A DNA stretch of 64,000 nt. Origin: a virus. The first letter of the stretch is position 1; each line of letters starts with the position of its first letter. The position numbers and the translations under genes are program-made. Where the stretch lies: positions 62,001-126,000 of the IMG/VR virus record IMGVR_UViG_3300032267_001142; one strand, given 5' to 3'. Positions 18,807 to 27,827 of the stretch are shown here, in pieces. The notes beneath the pieces are model-generated. The model saw only the letters and a program-made list of their open reading frames with translations. It did not search any database and was not told the origin of the DNA.

Positions 18807-21800
18807 GGCTCTATTATTAGATTCCATGTCTTTTTGCACGTCCTTGAATTTGCAGTAGATTTTCAAAGACTGGTCGCTTATTCTGTCTAGAAAGATTGAA
18901 TCGCCGTGCTTTTTTCCAGAACAGAAGACTATCGAGTCTTTCGCTGGGAGCGACCCGTCGTGTAGAGCTTTCGTTCCTGATATCTTGTCCCCATCTTTTG
19001 TAGCGAAGATTAACGCTGTAATTGTTCCGGTCTCATCGCTGAGCTGCCAGCGAGCGTATCTAGTCTTCTTCTCGTTTTGTGCGACACCTTCGTAAGGCTT
19101 GTCGGAAACGACGGCTACAAAGCTACAGCGCTCACCTTCACTGGCACCGTTAAGTTCCTCTACGCTATACAAGACGCTGCCATCTGGAGAGTCAAATATT
19201 TCTGACAGCTTGTGGCTGTAGCTGTATCCGAGCAGCATTCTTTCGTAAAAGAAGTTTGCCATTTCTAAGTTTTTACGGTTCATTTCCCAAATAGCTCGGA
19301 ATGGCTCGCTTTTCTTTTTTATCGTTGCCATTCGTGACGGCTTGATTACGGGTTTACCGTCCGCGCCGATACCCGAAGCTAGTGAGTTGATTACCGCCGA
19401 TAAGCTGTGTTTGAACTGCTCGCCTCTATCAATACAGGCTTTCTTTTCTCTATCCGTCAAAAGGTTCCATACTTGAGCCTCCCAGACTAACCTTGGGCGG
19501 TCATAAGAACCTCCCACGCCATCAAAGCATCCGCTTTGTATTAGCGCCGCCAAGACGTTTACGGTGAGTCCGGCGTTATTAGCGGCCTCGAAAATCTCGA
19601 ACTTGGACGAAAACTCATCTCGAAAACAATTTAGCTTTGCGATGGACTTGTCGGAAATGCCTTTAATCATTGAGAGTCCAAATCTGATATCAGGCCCCTC
19701 GATAGTGAAATCCATCTCCGACTTCAAAATATTAGGAGGCAAAAGCTTGATGCCAAAGTTGCGAAGCTCCATTTGGATTTTGGTTATTTCCTCGACTGGC
19801 TTCGGTTCATTTTTTGCTTCTTGTAAAAGAGCGCAAAAGAACTCTTTCGGATACTTGAATTTCAAGTAAGTGGTTAGCGCCGATAGGCTGGCATAGGCTA
19901 CGCTGTGGCTATTTGAAACGACTAAACCGTCCGCATAAAAATTATGGTCTTTGTGAGCTACCTCTAAATCTAGCGTCGTTTTGAAGCCTATTGATTCATA
20001 AGATTTAACTTTTGTAACTCGCCTGTCTCTACACACGATATTTAAGTTTTGAGAAATAATATCCCTTAGTGGTCTCATTATCATGTCGTCGCAAAGGAGT
20101 TTATGTTCCATTGAGCATTTTATCACCTTCCCATCTTCCATCTCTACTTCAAATAGCTCCCGTTTCGCTTCCGTTTTATCTAAGACTTTGACGTAGCGAT
20201 TCACACGCTCATCTGTATCGAAACCGAGGACTTCGTCTCCTATTTGAATATCGAACAGCATCTTGTCTCCGTTTGGAGTCTCGACAACGGTGTCAGGCGA
20301 AAGGCATTTATTAAATGAATAGCTCGCGCTTTCTTCGAGAATCTTCCACAACATACTGCCAAGCTCTTCTGGCAGACCTTGTTCTTTTATTTTTTCTGAA
20401 ATCTTCTGCTCCCATTCTTTAACTTCGTTAATCTTCTTTTTCCCAACCACGCGACGCAAAACCTCGGCCTGCTCTAGACTAAACCCGATGGCGTTGGCGA
20501 GCTGCATCATTTGCTCCTGATACAGACATACGTTTCTGGTGGCCGCTAATATCTTGGCGAAAAGATGATGCACTTTATCTGCTTTTACGTTATTTTTCGC
20601 GTATCCCTCCAAATAGCTAAGCGCACCAGGCCTAGCAATAGCAACCACGTCGGCCAATTCCGTTAAATTCTTTGGTTTAACCTCTCTACACACTTTGAGG
20701 TTAGTAGGGGCTTCTAGCTGGAAAATACCATGCGCCGTATTCAGGTTTTGTAAATTATCGTAAATTACGGGGTCGTCATGGATATTTACGTCGTCGAACT
20801 TAATCCCGACGCTCTTCATAACGCGAGAAACGACGGAGCAGCAACGCACGCCAAGCAAATCCAGCTTGAGCGTCAAATAAGCGACTTCGTCCATCGTCAA
20901 AGAGGTGGCTATATTGATGTCGGCCTCTTCCTCGGAGGACTTCGCTTTTTCTAGAGGCAGAAATTCTGCTACTTCATCGAAAGAAACTACATAACCAGAT
21001 GGGTGCGTGCCTCTGTTTCTGATGATGTCTCTTAGACGTAGAGATATATCATAAGCTTCTGGGTTTTTAACAGCCCAGTTATTAAAGTCCTTGCTGCCAG
21101 CTTTTGCCTTTTCCAAATCCTCAACGACGCCGAACTTCTTTGGAATCATGTCCGACACGGTTTTCATTTCTTCGTCGCTATAGCCGCAGACGATTTTTCC
21201 GATATCTTTGATTAAGACCTTTCCGCTTAGAGTGCTTAAGGTACTGATTTTGCATACCTTTTTCGGATACAACGAATGCAAATAAGCGACGACCTCTTTT
21301 CTGCGCTCTTGCTCGATGTCGATATCAACGTCTGGGGCCAAGCTTCCGTCAATATACGTCACTCCATCGACTATTTTCTTCTTCGCTCGTGTCTCAGAAA
21401 CGAATCTTTCAAAAAATAGACCATAGCGAATGGGGTCGTTTGCCGTAATCCCAAGAAGGTAGAAAACCAGACTACCGCCAGCCGAGCCGCGTCCATAGTC
21501 TCTGGCGATGCCGGTCCTATCACAAAAAGACGTGACCTTCCACACTAACAAGACATAATCGACAAATCCGAGCTTGTCGAAGAGCGCTAACTCTTTCTTA
21601 ACGCGCTCGGCGTATTCCGCCCACTTGCTTTTTTGTATCTTCTTTGTAAATCCGGCACGAGCTAAGCACGTCAAGAACTCCAAATTAGAACTTCCCAAAG
21701 GGGCGCTGGCAGCAGCGCGCTCTTCATCAGAAATAGAAATCGAAGGCAACCTTACATACCCGTAATTCTCAAACTTGTAATCAGTGAACTGTTCTATGAA

Positions 21801-21818
21801 GTTTTCTTCTGCTGGCAT
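18783..21818 (-). CDS. dnaE: DNA polymerase III alpha subunit, catalytic part, intein-containing, lacking PHP
   Basis: 1011 residues including a 132-residue intein; about 879 after splicing. Core polymerase motifs are clear: GRGSAGGSLV (110-119), catalytic PDVDIDI (162-168), LKLDLLG (317-323), IFQLEAP (365-371), the YQEQMMQLA and LRRVVGKKK region (433-462), SFNK joined to SHSVAYA across the intein, and a C-terminal OB-like domain near residues 860-960. It begins about where the PHP domain of a normal DnaE ends. That PHP domain is a separate gene at 23969-24727. AAGGAG lies six bases before the ATG. It overlaps the helicase gene by 25 bases, in the operon order PHP, exonuclease, helicase, polymerase. 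Confidence 0.9.
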   Translation of the reverse strand: MPAEENFIEQFTDYKFENYGYVRLPSISISDEERAAASAPLGSSNLEFLTCLARAGFTKKIQKSKWAEYAERVKKELALFDKLGFVDYVLLVWKVTSFCDRTGIARDYGRGSAGGSLVFYLLGITANDPIRYGLFFERFVSETRAKKKIVDGVTYIDGSLAPDVDIDIEQERRKEVVAYLHSLYPKKVCKISTLSTLSGKVLIKDIGKIVCGYSDEEMKTVSDMIPKKFGVVEDLEKAKAGSKDFNNWAVKNPEAYDISLRLRDIIRNRGTHPSGYVVSFDEVAEFLPLEKAKSSEEEADINIATSLTMDEVAYLTLKLDLLGVRCCSVVSRVMKSVGIKFDDVNIHDDPVIYDNLQNLNTAHGIFQLEAPTNLKVCREVKPKNLTELADVVAIARPGALSYLEGYAKNNVKADKVHHLFAKILAATRNVCLYQEQMMQLANAIGFSLEQAEVLRRVVGKKKINEVKEWEQKISEKIKEQGLPEELGSMLWKILEESASYSFNKCLSPDTVVETPNGDKMLFDIQIGDEVLGFDTDERVNRYVKVLDKTEAKRELFEVEMEDGKVIKCSMEHKLLCDDMIMRPLRDIISQNLNIVCRDRRVTKVKSYESIGFKTTLDLEVAHKDHNFYADGLVVSNSHSVAYASLSALTTYLKFKYPKEFFCALLQEAKNEPKPVEEITKIQMELRNFGIKLLPPNILKSEMDFTIEGPDIRFGLSMIKGISDKSIAKLNCFRDEFSSKFEIFEAANNAGLTVNVLAALIQSGCFDGVGGSYDRPRLVWEAQVWNLLTDREKKACIDRGEQFKHSLSAVINSLASGIGADGKPVIKPSRMATIKKKSEPFRAIWEMNRKNLEMANFFYERMLLGYSYSHKLSEIFDSPDGSVLYSVEELNGASEGERCSFVAVVSDKPYEGVAQNEKKTRYARWQLSDETGTITALIFATKDGDKISGTKALHDGSLPAKDSIVFCSGKKHGDSIFLDRISDQSLKIYCKFKDVQKDMESNNRALTSDPIP
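19911..20306 (-). other. Mini-intein in DNA polymerase III alpha (132 residues)
   Basis: In-frame protein insertion, polymerase residues 505-636. It begins with CLSPDTVVETPNG (block A), has a block-B-like CSMEHKLL, a block F-like DLEVAHKDHNFYADG, and ends VVSN before an extein Ser. No homing endonuclease domain is present. It interrupts the conserved FNK/SHSxAY motif, about four residues downstream of the site used by the cyanobacterial split DnaE intein. The last residues before Asn are Val-Val-Ser rather than the usual His, so splicing kinetics may be atypical. Confidence 0.9.
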
Positions 21819-23317
21819 AGGAATCTCCTTAGTTTATCAATTTGTGGATTTATTTCCAGCACTTTCTTCGCTCTGGTAGCGGCGACATAGATGAGGTTCA
21901 TTTCTTGCGGGTCTACATCTTTATCGTCCGCGAGTCTTTCTTTTCCTGTATCTGGGTCAGATATGACCATGTCTGAAAAGTCATCAGTGAGTTTCACTTG
22001 GTCGAATTCCAAGCCCTTACTTCGGTGAGCAGTTACGAATTTTATGTCCGCTTCGCTCGGGTCTATAGATTTCGTTATTATTTTTCTGATGATGTCGGGG
22101 ACTTCATGAGTATATTCTAGGACCACAGAGGTTCTCGCTTGCAATTCCAAATCAGGTGCATCCTTATCCCTGATTACCCTAAGAAAGGATTCAAAATTGT
22201 CAAACCTCTTTATGTAGGAGTCCTTTATTCCAGCTTTGTTTCTGGCAAAAAGGTGATAAACGTCCTCTATTCGGTCGAAGAAGTAGTGCTTATATGGACT
22301 CCAGTTATCCTGTTCCCTAGTTCCTACCCATCCGAAAGTCGCGAAGTTGCCTCGTTCTTTTAATGTCTGCGCGGCTAAACGAAATAGAGAACCATTCGTT
22401 CTAGCGATTACCGTATAAGGCTTGCTCTCCTCTACTTTTTGTAGCTTGTCTCCTTTATTCAGACCGACGACGGCGCAAGTCTCTTTTTTCATGTTCTTAA
22501 GGATAGTATTAGCAACCTCTGAGACGCTGTCTCCGAAGCGGAAGCTGCCAGTAAGCCTCATCTCTATATTCCCTTTCAGTTTGTCCAGAGCGTTTTCCGC
22601 CCATCTAAATGCATAAATTGCTTGATGAGAGTCTCCGACGGCAATCCTCGCACAGTCTTGCGACTGGAAGATGTCGATGACGACGTCGCTAGTGTCGTGC
22701 GCCTCGTCCAGTAGAATTACGTCGTAATCGAGTTTCGGCTGCGAGAGTTGAAAAAGCTTAAGATACCCGTCGTGCGTCATAGGCATTTTGAGGTTTTTTG
22801 TGTCGCACATCTTTTCCCACACCTCTTTGGCTTTCTTGATTAGGAAAGCTATAGTCTCTGGGCTCTTCTTCCATGAAAGCTCCTCCACTGAGGATTCGGA
22901 ATCGAGCACTAGGTGTTTTTCACAGATGTCTCTGTCGGAGCTTGCGGCGAACTTTCCGATTACATCTGCGATGTATTTCGCTACTGGATACGTCAATCCC
23001 GCGACTTGGTCTTTGACATCGTGCGGTCTTAGATATCCAAGCTTGTGCTTGTAGATGAAACCTTTCTTATTAAACGCGACAGAGTGAGTCGTCGCACACT
23101 TGACGTTAGAAGGGAAAGCCTTTCTGGCTTCGGCGGCGACCGAAGTGTTAAAGGCCAAATAAAGAAAAGACTTGTCAGGATATGCTTTAGTGTATTCCCT
23201 TAGCGTTGTCGTCTTGGTGCATCCGGCAAATGCGTAGATTTTCATGAAATCTCCGCGCTTAAGATTGACCGCCACTATATCTTTCTGCTCTTGAGTTAAA
23301 TTCAGTGTATTTTCCAT
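21794..23317 (-). CDS. SF1 (UvrD/FBH1-like) DNA helicase
   Basis: 507 residues from the ATG at 23317, three bases after the preceding stop; an earlier in-frame TTG would overlap the exonuclease gene and is disfavoured. SF1A motifs: Q-motif LTQEQ, motif I AFAGCTKTTTL, motif II VILLDEAHD, motif III VGDSHQAIYAFR, motif IV-like LTGSFRFG, motif V VTAHRSKGLEFD and motif VI NLIYVAATRAKK. The overall pattern is closest to FBH1-like helicases. Motif I lacks the usual Gly before the catalytic Lys (CTK instead of TGK). It sits between the exonuclease and polymerase genes, suggesting a replisome or recombination role. Confidence 0.85.
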   Translation of the reverse strand: MENTLNLTQEQKDIVAVNLKRGDFMKIYAFAGCTKTTTLREYTKAYPDKSFLYLAFNTSVAAEARKAFPSNVKCATTHSVAFNKKGFIYKHKLGYLRPHDVKDQVAGLTYPVAKYIADVIGKFAASSDRDICEKHLVLDSESSVEELSWKKSPETIAFLIKKAKEVWEKMCDTKNLKMPMTHDGYLKLFQLSQPKLDYDVILLDEAHDTSDVVIDIFQSQDCARIAVGDSHQAIYAFRWAENALDKLKGNIEMRLTGSFRFGDSVSEVANTILKNMKKETCAVVGLNKGDKLQKVEESKPYTVIARTNGSLFRLAAQTLKERGNFATFGWVGTREQDNWSPYKHYFFDRIEDVYHLFARNKAGIKDSYIKRFDNFESFLRVIRDKDAPDLELQARTSVVLEYTHEVPDIIRKIITKSIDPSEADIKFVTAHRSKGLEFDQVKLTDDFSDMVISDPDTGKERLADDKDVDPQEMNLIYVAATRAKKVLEINPQIDKLRRFLCQQKKTS

Positions 23318-23319
23318 GA

Positions 23320-23967
23320 TTATAATTCGACTTTCCAAATCAGTTTTTTCCAGATTTTTTCCAATAATTGCACATCGTAAAGGGCGTCGTGCGCCAGGCT
23401 CGGGTCATAAGGCACCTCTAGTTCGGAGCAAAGACTGAGTATAGAAGTTTTCAAACCTTTCTCAAAATAACCAGCCATTTTGTATTGAAACGCGAGAAAC
23501 TCGATTGAGTCTTTAGGAATTTTTACGCCTAGCTTCCACGCTTTAGCTATAGCATTAGAATCTATAAGACGACCCAAATAAGAGTAGTCTTCGGATAAAC
23601 CGAGTGCCCTTCTATGGATTTGGTGCAAATAGATATCGAAGTTCAAAGCGTTATGCGCGACGAGAGTGACTTTAGGGTCTGAAAGAAGAGACTCTATACG
23701 TTCGAGACCTTCTTCTGGAGTGATGCCGTATTGGTCTACTTTGGGTTGATAGAATCCTGTAATTCTTGCCGCCCCTTTGCTAACTCTAAGGTTCGGCCAC
23801 TTAACCAAAAATGAACCTTCGCTGATAGTTCGTTCCAAAGTGCAGTGCTTCCATCCCCACTGCCACGGAAGGTTCTCCGGAGCTGCTAAATTCAAATTAC
23901 AAGACTCGCAGTCGAAAAAAACATACTCGCGGGTTTTGTCGTATCTTATCAGTTCTTCGCCTATCAT
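23320..23967 (-). CDS. DEDDh 3'-5' exonuclease, probable proofreading subunit
   Basis: 215 residues from the ATG at 23967, preceded by GGAG and directly following the PHP gene stop; an upstream TTG overlapping that gene is less likely. Exo I VFFDCES (DxE), Exo II LVAHNALNFD and Exo III HDALYDVQLL give the DEDDh catalytic set of the DnaQ family. It lies between the detached PHP domain and the rest of the polymerase operon, an order that recalls PolC, where the exonuclease is inserted within PHP. It is the best candidate for the replicative proofreader; a second DnaQ-family protein lies at 31016-31588. Confidence 0.85.
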   Translation of the reverse strand: MIGEELIRYDKTREYVFFDCESCNLNLAAPENLPWQWGWKHCTLERTISEGSFLVKWPNLRVSKGAARITGFYQPKVDQYGITPEEGLERIESLLSDPKVTLVAHNALNFDIYLHQIHRRALGLSEDYSYLGRLIDSNAIAKAWKLGVKIPKDSIEFLAFQYKMAGYFEKGLKTSILSLCSELEVPYDPSLAHDALYDVQLLEKIWKKLIWKVEL

Positions 23968-23968
23968 A

Positions 23969-24727
23969 TTAGGAGTTCTCCAAAAAGTTGTCAAAACCGA
24001 ATCGCGAAGAAGAGTAGTGTTCTAGATTCGGGCATTCGAGAGTTGAGCGTTTACCGATGCATTTAAGGGCTTGATGTGCTCTGGCGTGAGCCTTAGAGTA
24101 GTAATAAACAGTATGGGCTTTTACTTGTTTAGATTGGTCTACATAACCGTTCAAATAGTGCTGAATCAAACCTTCAAATGGCAGTCCATGCCTCTCGCTA
24201 AAGAAGGTAGGAACCACAGGGAACTCTGGTGTGGCCATATGCGCGTATTCGAGAGTGTTTCTCGCGATAAACGACGAGTAGAATGGTATTCCTAGTGTTA
24301 AATTATCCGTCCACAGTCGCTTAAGTGCTGTGTTGCCTATCCTTGGGCGATAATAAAACCCATGAAGACTCGCGTGAGAGGAGATAGCGATTAAGTCCTT
24401 ATATCCTTGCGAGTTTTTAGCGAATACGATTATACCGCTTTCAGTGCGCAAAGAGTCGGGCGTTTTATCTTCTTCGTTCTGACAGAGGCAAAGTTTCAGT
24501 CCGAAAGTGAACGGAACACCGCACTCTTTCGAGGTTTTGAAGGCCGACCAGAAGCCGGAGATAGATGAGTCTGTGATGACCACTCTCGGCAATTTATGTT
24601 TGGCCGCGATAGAAAAGATACCTACCGGAGCGGGCGTGTTTAGGTCGGGTCTATCTTTCTCGCTCTGAAATCCGATAGTCAAAACCGAGTCGGTTAGGGA
24701 GTGGTCTGAGACAAAAAGAGGTATCAT
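23969..24727 (-). CDS. Stand-alone PHP domain of DNA polymerase III alpha
   Basis: 252 residues matching the N-terminal PHP domain of DnaE: an opening FVSDHSLTDSVLTIG where DnaE has its His-rich first motif, GVPFTFGLKLCL, and the characteristic GYKDLIAISS followed by GFYYRPRIG. The protein ends where the polymerase domain should begin; that domain is encoded separately at 18783-21818. The metal-binding histidines of the first PHP motif are largely absent, so phosphoesterase activity is doubtful and a structural role is more likely. First gene of the replisome operon, with its own promoter at 24736-24764. Confidence 0.75.
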   Translation of the reverse strand: MIPLFVSDHSLTDSVLTIGFQSEKDRPDLNTPAPVGIFSIAAKHKLPRVVITDSSISGFWSAFKTSKECGVPFTFGLKLCLCQNEEDKTPDSLRTESGIIVFAKNSQGYKDLIAISSHASLHGFYYRPRIGNTALKRLWTDNLTLGIPFYSSFIARNTLEYAHMATPEFPVVPTFFSERHGLPFEGLIQHYLNGYVDQSKQVKAHTVYYYSKAHARAHQALKCIGKRSTLECPNLEHYSSSRFGFDNFLENS

Positions 24728-24735
24728 CTACCCGC

Positions 24736-24764
24736 AGAATACCTAAATTTGAACACTCGGGCAA
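24736..24764 (-). promoter_or_regulatory. Near-leaderless promoter of the split-polymerase operon
   Basis: Minus strand: -35 TTGCCC (24764-24759), 17 bp spacer, -10 TATTCT (24741-24736), 8 bases to the ATG at 24727. It fills the 39-base gap between the nuclease stop and the PHP start. Confidence 0.5.
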
Positions 24765-24766
24765 GA

Positions 24767-25756
24767 CTATTTATTGAAATGCGGGCATCCCGCATACCTT
24801 CTCTTGACTACATACTGCCCCTTGCTTTCGTCTGCCGTCATTTTTTCAAGAGAGGTCGAAACAGTCTCGTCCTTATCGTTGCAAAGGCTGTAGTATTCAA
24901 AAGGAAACTTGAAAGAACATCCCCATTTGGGGCTTCCATCCGCTTTGGTCTCGTTGGGCTTCTTGCATCTTCCACAGAGCAGCGGGCCAGAAAATCCCTC
25001 AGATGGCATCGGTTTTTTCGCAGCAAGATTAGTAGTGGCGTCTCTAGGAGAGAATCTGCCTATCTTATCGCTAGTTTGCTTAAGGTATTCCTCGAATTCT
25101 TCGAGTTCGGCTTCGGAAAATCTAAGGCGTTGAATCGGCGCGTCGGGGAACTTCAAAAATAGAAACTCTACTACGGGCTGTAACGCTGGGTTAATCTTCT
25201 TCGAGGCGAGGGAATACATTTTCGCTTGGACATTGTCAGTTAAGTCTTCGCCGTCGAACTTCTTCTTGGAGGACTTGTAGTCGACAATCCTAGCTAATCC
25301 CTTTTCTGGATATAACGCGTATTTATCAATAAAACCCGCAATCCTATAGTGACCTAGAGGGTCAACAATATCGAACTTCTTTTCGCACTCTAAGCTTGCG
25401 GCGCGGCCCTTCTCACAGAAGAAGTCATTAGACAGCGCGGTGATTACCATATCGTCAATTTTGTCGATATCACTTGCGCACATACCGCTTGCAGCGTGCG
25501 TGCTCAGATAAGTCTTGACGTATCTATGAATTGCCGCGTCCTTTTTAATGCTTCGCGGATGAGCCATTATTAACTCAAACTTCTGTCTGTTTTTGGGTTT
25601 CAACAGATGCTCAAGAATCATATGGCAACAACTACCAGACAAAGCTCCCGTATTGGTTTTGTCAGGAAGCTTGAGCACATACTTCGCGTGATAAATCCAA
25701 GAGCAGCTTTCAAATGTCTTTATTCGGCTGGCCGAAAGAGGAACTAAGTCTTTCAT
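24767..25756 (-). CDS. PD-(D/E)XK exonuclease, RecB/Cas4-like, probable Fe-S cluster
   Basis: 329 residues from the ATG at 25756, one base after the upstream stop (in-frame earlier starts overlap that gene). SASRIKTFESCSWIYHAKYV at the N-terminus is typical of RecB-family PDDEXK_1 nucleases and carries the first Cys. GFIDKYAL followed by IVDYKSSKKK is the D...DxK active site, with a downstream Gln motif (QAKMYSL). The C-terminus has CGRC, WGCS, SLCN and AGCP, enough Cys to complete a 4Fe-4S site as in AddB and Cas4. Likely processes DNA ends for recombination or host DNA breakdown. Confidence 0.8.
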   Translation of the reverse strand: MKDLVPLSASRIKTFESCSWIYHAKYVLKLPDKTNTGALSGSCCHMILEHLLKPKNRQKFELIMAHPRSIKKDAAIHRYVKTYLSTHAASGMCASDIDKIDDMVITALSNDFFCEKGRAASLECEKKFDIVDPLGHYRIAGFIDKYALYPEKGLARIVDYKSSKKKFDGEDLTDNVQAKMYSLASKKINPALQPVVEFLFLKFPDAPIQRLRFSEAELEEFEEYLKQTSDKIGRFSPRDATTNLAAKKPMPSEGFSGPLLCGRCKKPNETKADGSPKWGCSFKFPFEYYSLCNDKDETVSTSLEKMTADESKGQYVVKRRYAGCPHFNK

Positions 25757-25757
25757 A

Positions 25758-27089
25758 CTAATCGAAATAGACATGACCTGTCTCTTTAAGTCCGTCGTTA
25801 TCAATGACTAGATAAGACTGGCGCGGTCTATTCTTGAGGTTATTAACGCTCGCGTGCATATCGCCTCCGATGACGGTCGAAAACATTACGAATTGAAAAT
25901 CGTTATACTCGACGTGCTCCCAGTGATGCCTGTCTCCGACGATAAACAGCCTCTCTTTGACGCCTATAAGATTTTCTGGGTTTTGCAACAGGAGGCTCTG
26001 AACGTGCGTTTGCAGCTTCGCGTCGCTTGCTGTAGGAACGTAAGCCCTTTCAATAGAGTCCGCACCGTGGTCGAGAAGGAATAGCGTAGTGCCTTCCTTG
26101 AAGGCGGCGGGACGTGATGAGTGATGAAAGAAGTTGAGGTTCTCTTGCTGAGTGAAGGCTTTTTCAAGAGCCCTGAAGAGTGCCATATCACCTTCATAGT
26201 TGTGATTTCCTCCGACCGAATGCACGTCGACGACGGGAATCTGAGAGTATATCATCGAGATGAACTGATATAGACTTTGCAACGCATAATCGAATTGCTC
26301 TTCTCTCACACAATCATAAAGAAGCTCGGTGCCCCTTCCCGTTTTGCCGTTGACGCTGTGAATCAGGTCTCCCAGCCCTAAGATAACTACCTTTTTGTAT
26401 CTATAGGTTCTTGCCGCCGCTCTTTGGAGTATCTTCTCCGCGAACTTCTTAACGCAGGCAACGGTTTTTTCAGTAGTCCAGCTTGGGCGGTTGAACATAT
26501 ACCTTTCATTGCTAGCGCTGCCGAAATGCAAATCACTAAGGCCAATAACTAACACCTCGTCACTTACCTCTTTTGTGGAGGTTTCTATGTGTAGTCTAGG
26601 CACTCTTGCTGGCTTCCAGTTTTCGACAGCCAAGCCGAAAGGGTCAAGCGTTCCATTCTGGAAGGCTTCCCAGTTTTCGGCGCTTTTTTGAGTGGCTTTC
26701 CATAATTCCTTTTCGTAGCTCTGCGCGACTGCCAGCTTCTTGCTCTCTAGGAGATTCGCTGCGCAAGCCTCTACGGGAAGTTCTGTTAACTCTTCGTTAG
26801 AGAGCGGCAGACTGTCACGCGTCAGTCCGTGAACCTTTTTATACTCCTCAAGTATCTTCACAGGTATACCGAATTTAGCTGCGACTTCCTCGGTGGTTTT
26901 TGACGGCGAAAACAGGTTGGAAATATGAGCTACGATATTACGATGAACGGAACCCTTTAGCACTAAAGGCTTAGAGAGACTCTTAAGCGTAGTGATATAA
27001 ACGTCAGTCTCTCCATTATAGACGACGTTTGGCCTTGGTTCTTGTATCGGTTCTTGCACCGGCACTGAGATTTTAGTTTTTCTTGGCAT
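25758..27089 (-). CDS. Calcineurin-like metallophosphoesterase with N-terminal HTH-like region
   Basis: 443 residues. Metal-binding motifs are SDLHFGS, LGLGDLIHS, GGNHNYEGD, a mid HGAD and GDRHHWEH, the full metallophosphoesterase set in the C-terminal two thirds. Residues about 62-95 (KTTEEVAAKFGIPVKILEEY) look like a helix-turn-helix. Phage genomes often carry such proteins among replication genes; substrate unknown (DNA end or nucleotide). Overlaps the DHFR gene by 17 bases. Confidence 0.8.
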   Translation of the reverse strand: MPRKTKISVPVQEPIQEPRPNVVYNGETDVYITTLKSLSKPLVLKGSVHRNIVAHISNLFSPSKTTEEVAAKFGIPVKILEEYKKVHGLTRDSLPLSNEELTELPVEACAANLLESKKLAVAQSYEKELWKATQKSAENWEAFQNGTLDPFGLAVENWKPARVPRLHIETSTKEVSDEVLVIGLSDLHFGSASNERYMFNRPSWTTEKTVACVKKFAEKILQRAAARTYRYKKVVILGLGDLIHSVNGKTGRGTELLYDCVREEQFDYALQSLYQFISMIYSQIPVVDVHSVGGNHNYEGDMALFRALEKAFTQQENLNFFHHSSRPAAFKEGTTLFLLDHGADSIERAYVPTASDAKLQTHVQSLLLQNPENLIGVKERLFIVGDRHHWEHVEYNDFQFVMFSTVIGGDMHASVNNLKNRPRQSYLVIDNDGLKETGHVYFD

Positions 27090-27549
27090 AATGAATAATG
27101 TCGATATTTTCGTCAGTGTAAAGTTGAGAATACGGTTTGAAAAAGTCAGAGAACTCGGGCAACTCTACATCCCCTTCGTAATCTTTTTTTACAATAGTGA
27201 GTAAAAGGTCGCTGCAATACGGAAAGCATAGCTCGTAGGTTTTCGCGCCGCCAATACAAACGCATCTCTCGCTTGCGAGAGATGGTATATCGCTTGGTCG
27301 AATTACGCGACTATATTCTAGTCCGTTTTTGTTAGGTGAAGTGGGAAGCTGGCCACGATTGCTAACGAGCGTGATTTTTCTTTTCGGAAGCTTGGGTAAG
27401 TCAATATAAGTACGCGCTCCCACAACGCAATCAACGTTGTACTGAGTGACGATTCTAAAAAACTTGAAATCTTGCGGGATTTTCGGCCAAGGAAGGGCGC
27501 TGCCCTTACCGATGTAACCGTTTGAAGATACTGCTGCAATCGCTATCAT
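27073..27549 (-). CDS. folA: Dihydrofolate reductase
   Basis: 158 residues, normal length. N-terminal IAAVSSNGYIGKGSALPW, IPQDFKFFR with the substrate-binding acidic residue, GARTYIDLP and CIGGAKTYELCF are the standard DHFR motifs. It regenerates tetrahydrofolate used by the thymidylate-synthase-family enzyme encoded at 57104-58072. Its ATG overlaps the upstream TGA (ATGA). Confidence 0.95.
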   Translation of the reverse strand: MIAIAAVSSNGYIGKGSALPWPKIPQDFKFFRIVTQYNVDCVVGARTYIDLPKLPKRKITLVSNRGQLPTSPNKNGLEYSRVIRPSDIPSLASERCVCIGGAKTYELCFPYCSDLLLTIVKKDYEGDVELPEFSDFFKPYSQLYTDENIDIIHYAKKN

Positions 27550-27827
27550 TTTAAGTATAAGAAATTAGAAGACTTGAGAGGCTCTGGCTTTTTGTTATTG
27601 ATAGCCGTTTTTTGTTCTCTACGCAAGCACCAAAGCTCGTTCGACTTATCTAGGCGCATCACTACTATCGAACCATCGAGATGCGCGGTAGTAGTCGCGG
27701 GCAAAAATCCTAAACCTTGAAGTTCTTTTAACGTAGATACGAAAACATTATCGGGCCTGCCGGAGCTGGCCGATTCGTATTCGCGGCATGCTTTATTTAT
27801 CATTTCTGAGATTTTAGAACGTTTCAT
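27546..27827 (-). CDS. Small conserved-looking protein, unknown
   Basis: 93 residues, basic, with a possible beta hairpin (HLDGSIVVMRLDKSNELWCLRRE). No family recognised. It overlaps the primase gene by 14 bases and the DHFR gene by 4, so it is a genuine operon member between primase and DHFR. Confidence 0.55.
   Translation of the reverse strand: MKRSKISEMINKACREYESASSGRPDNVFVSTLKELQGLGFLPATTTAHLDGSIVVMRLDKSNELWCLRREQKTAINNKKPEPLKSSNFLYLK

Noticed and set aside
23318-23338. TTG start at 23338 for the SF1 helicase
   Set aside because: It would overlap the exonuclease gene; an ATG sits directly after that gene's stop, as is usual in this operon.
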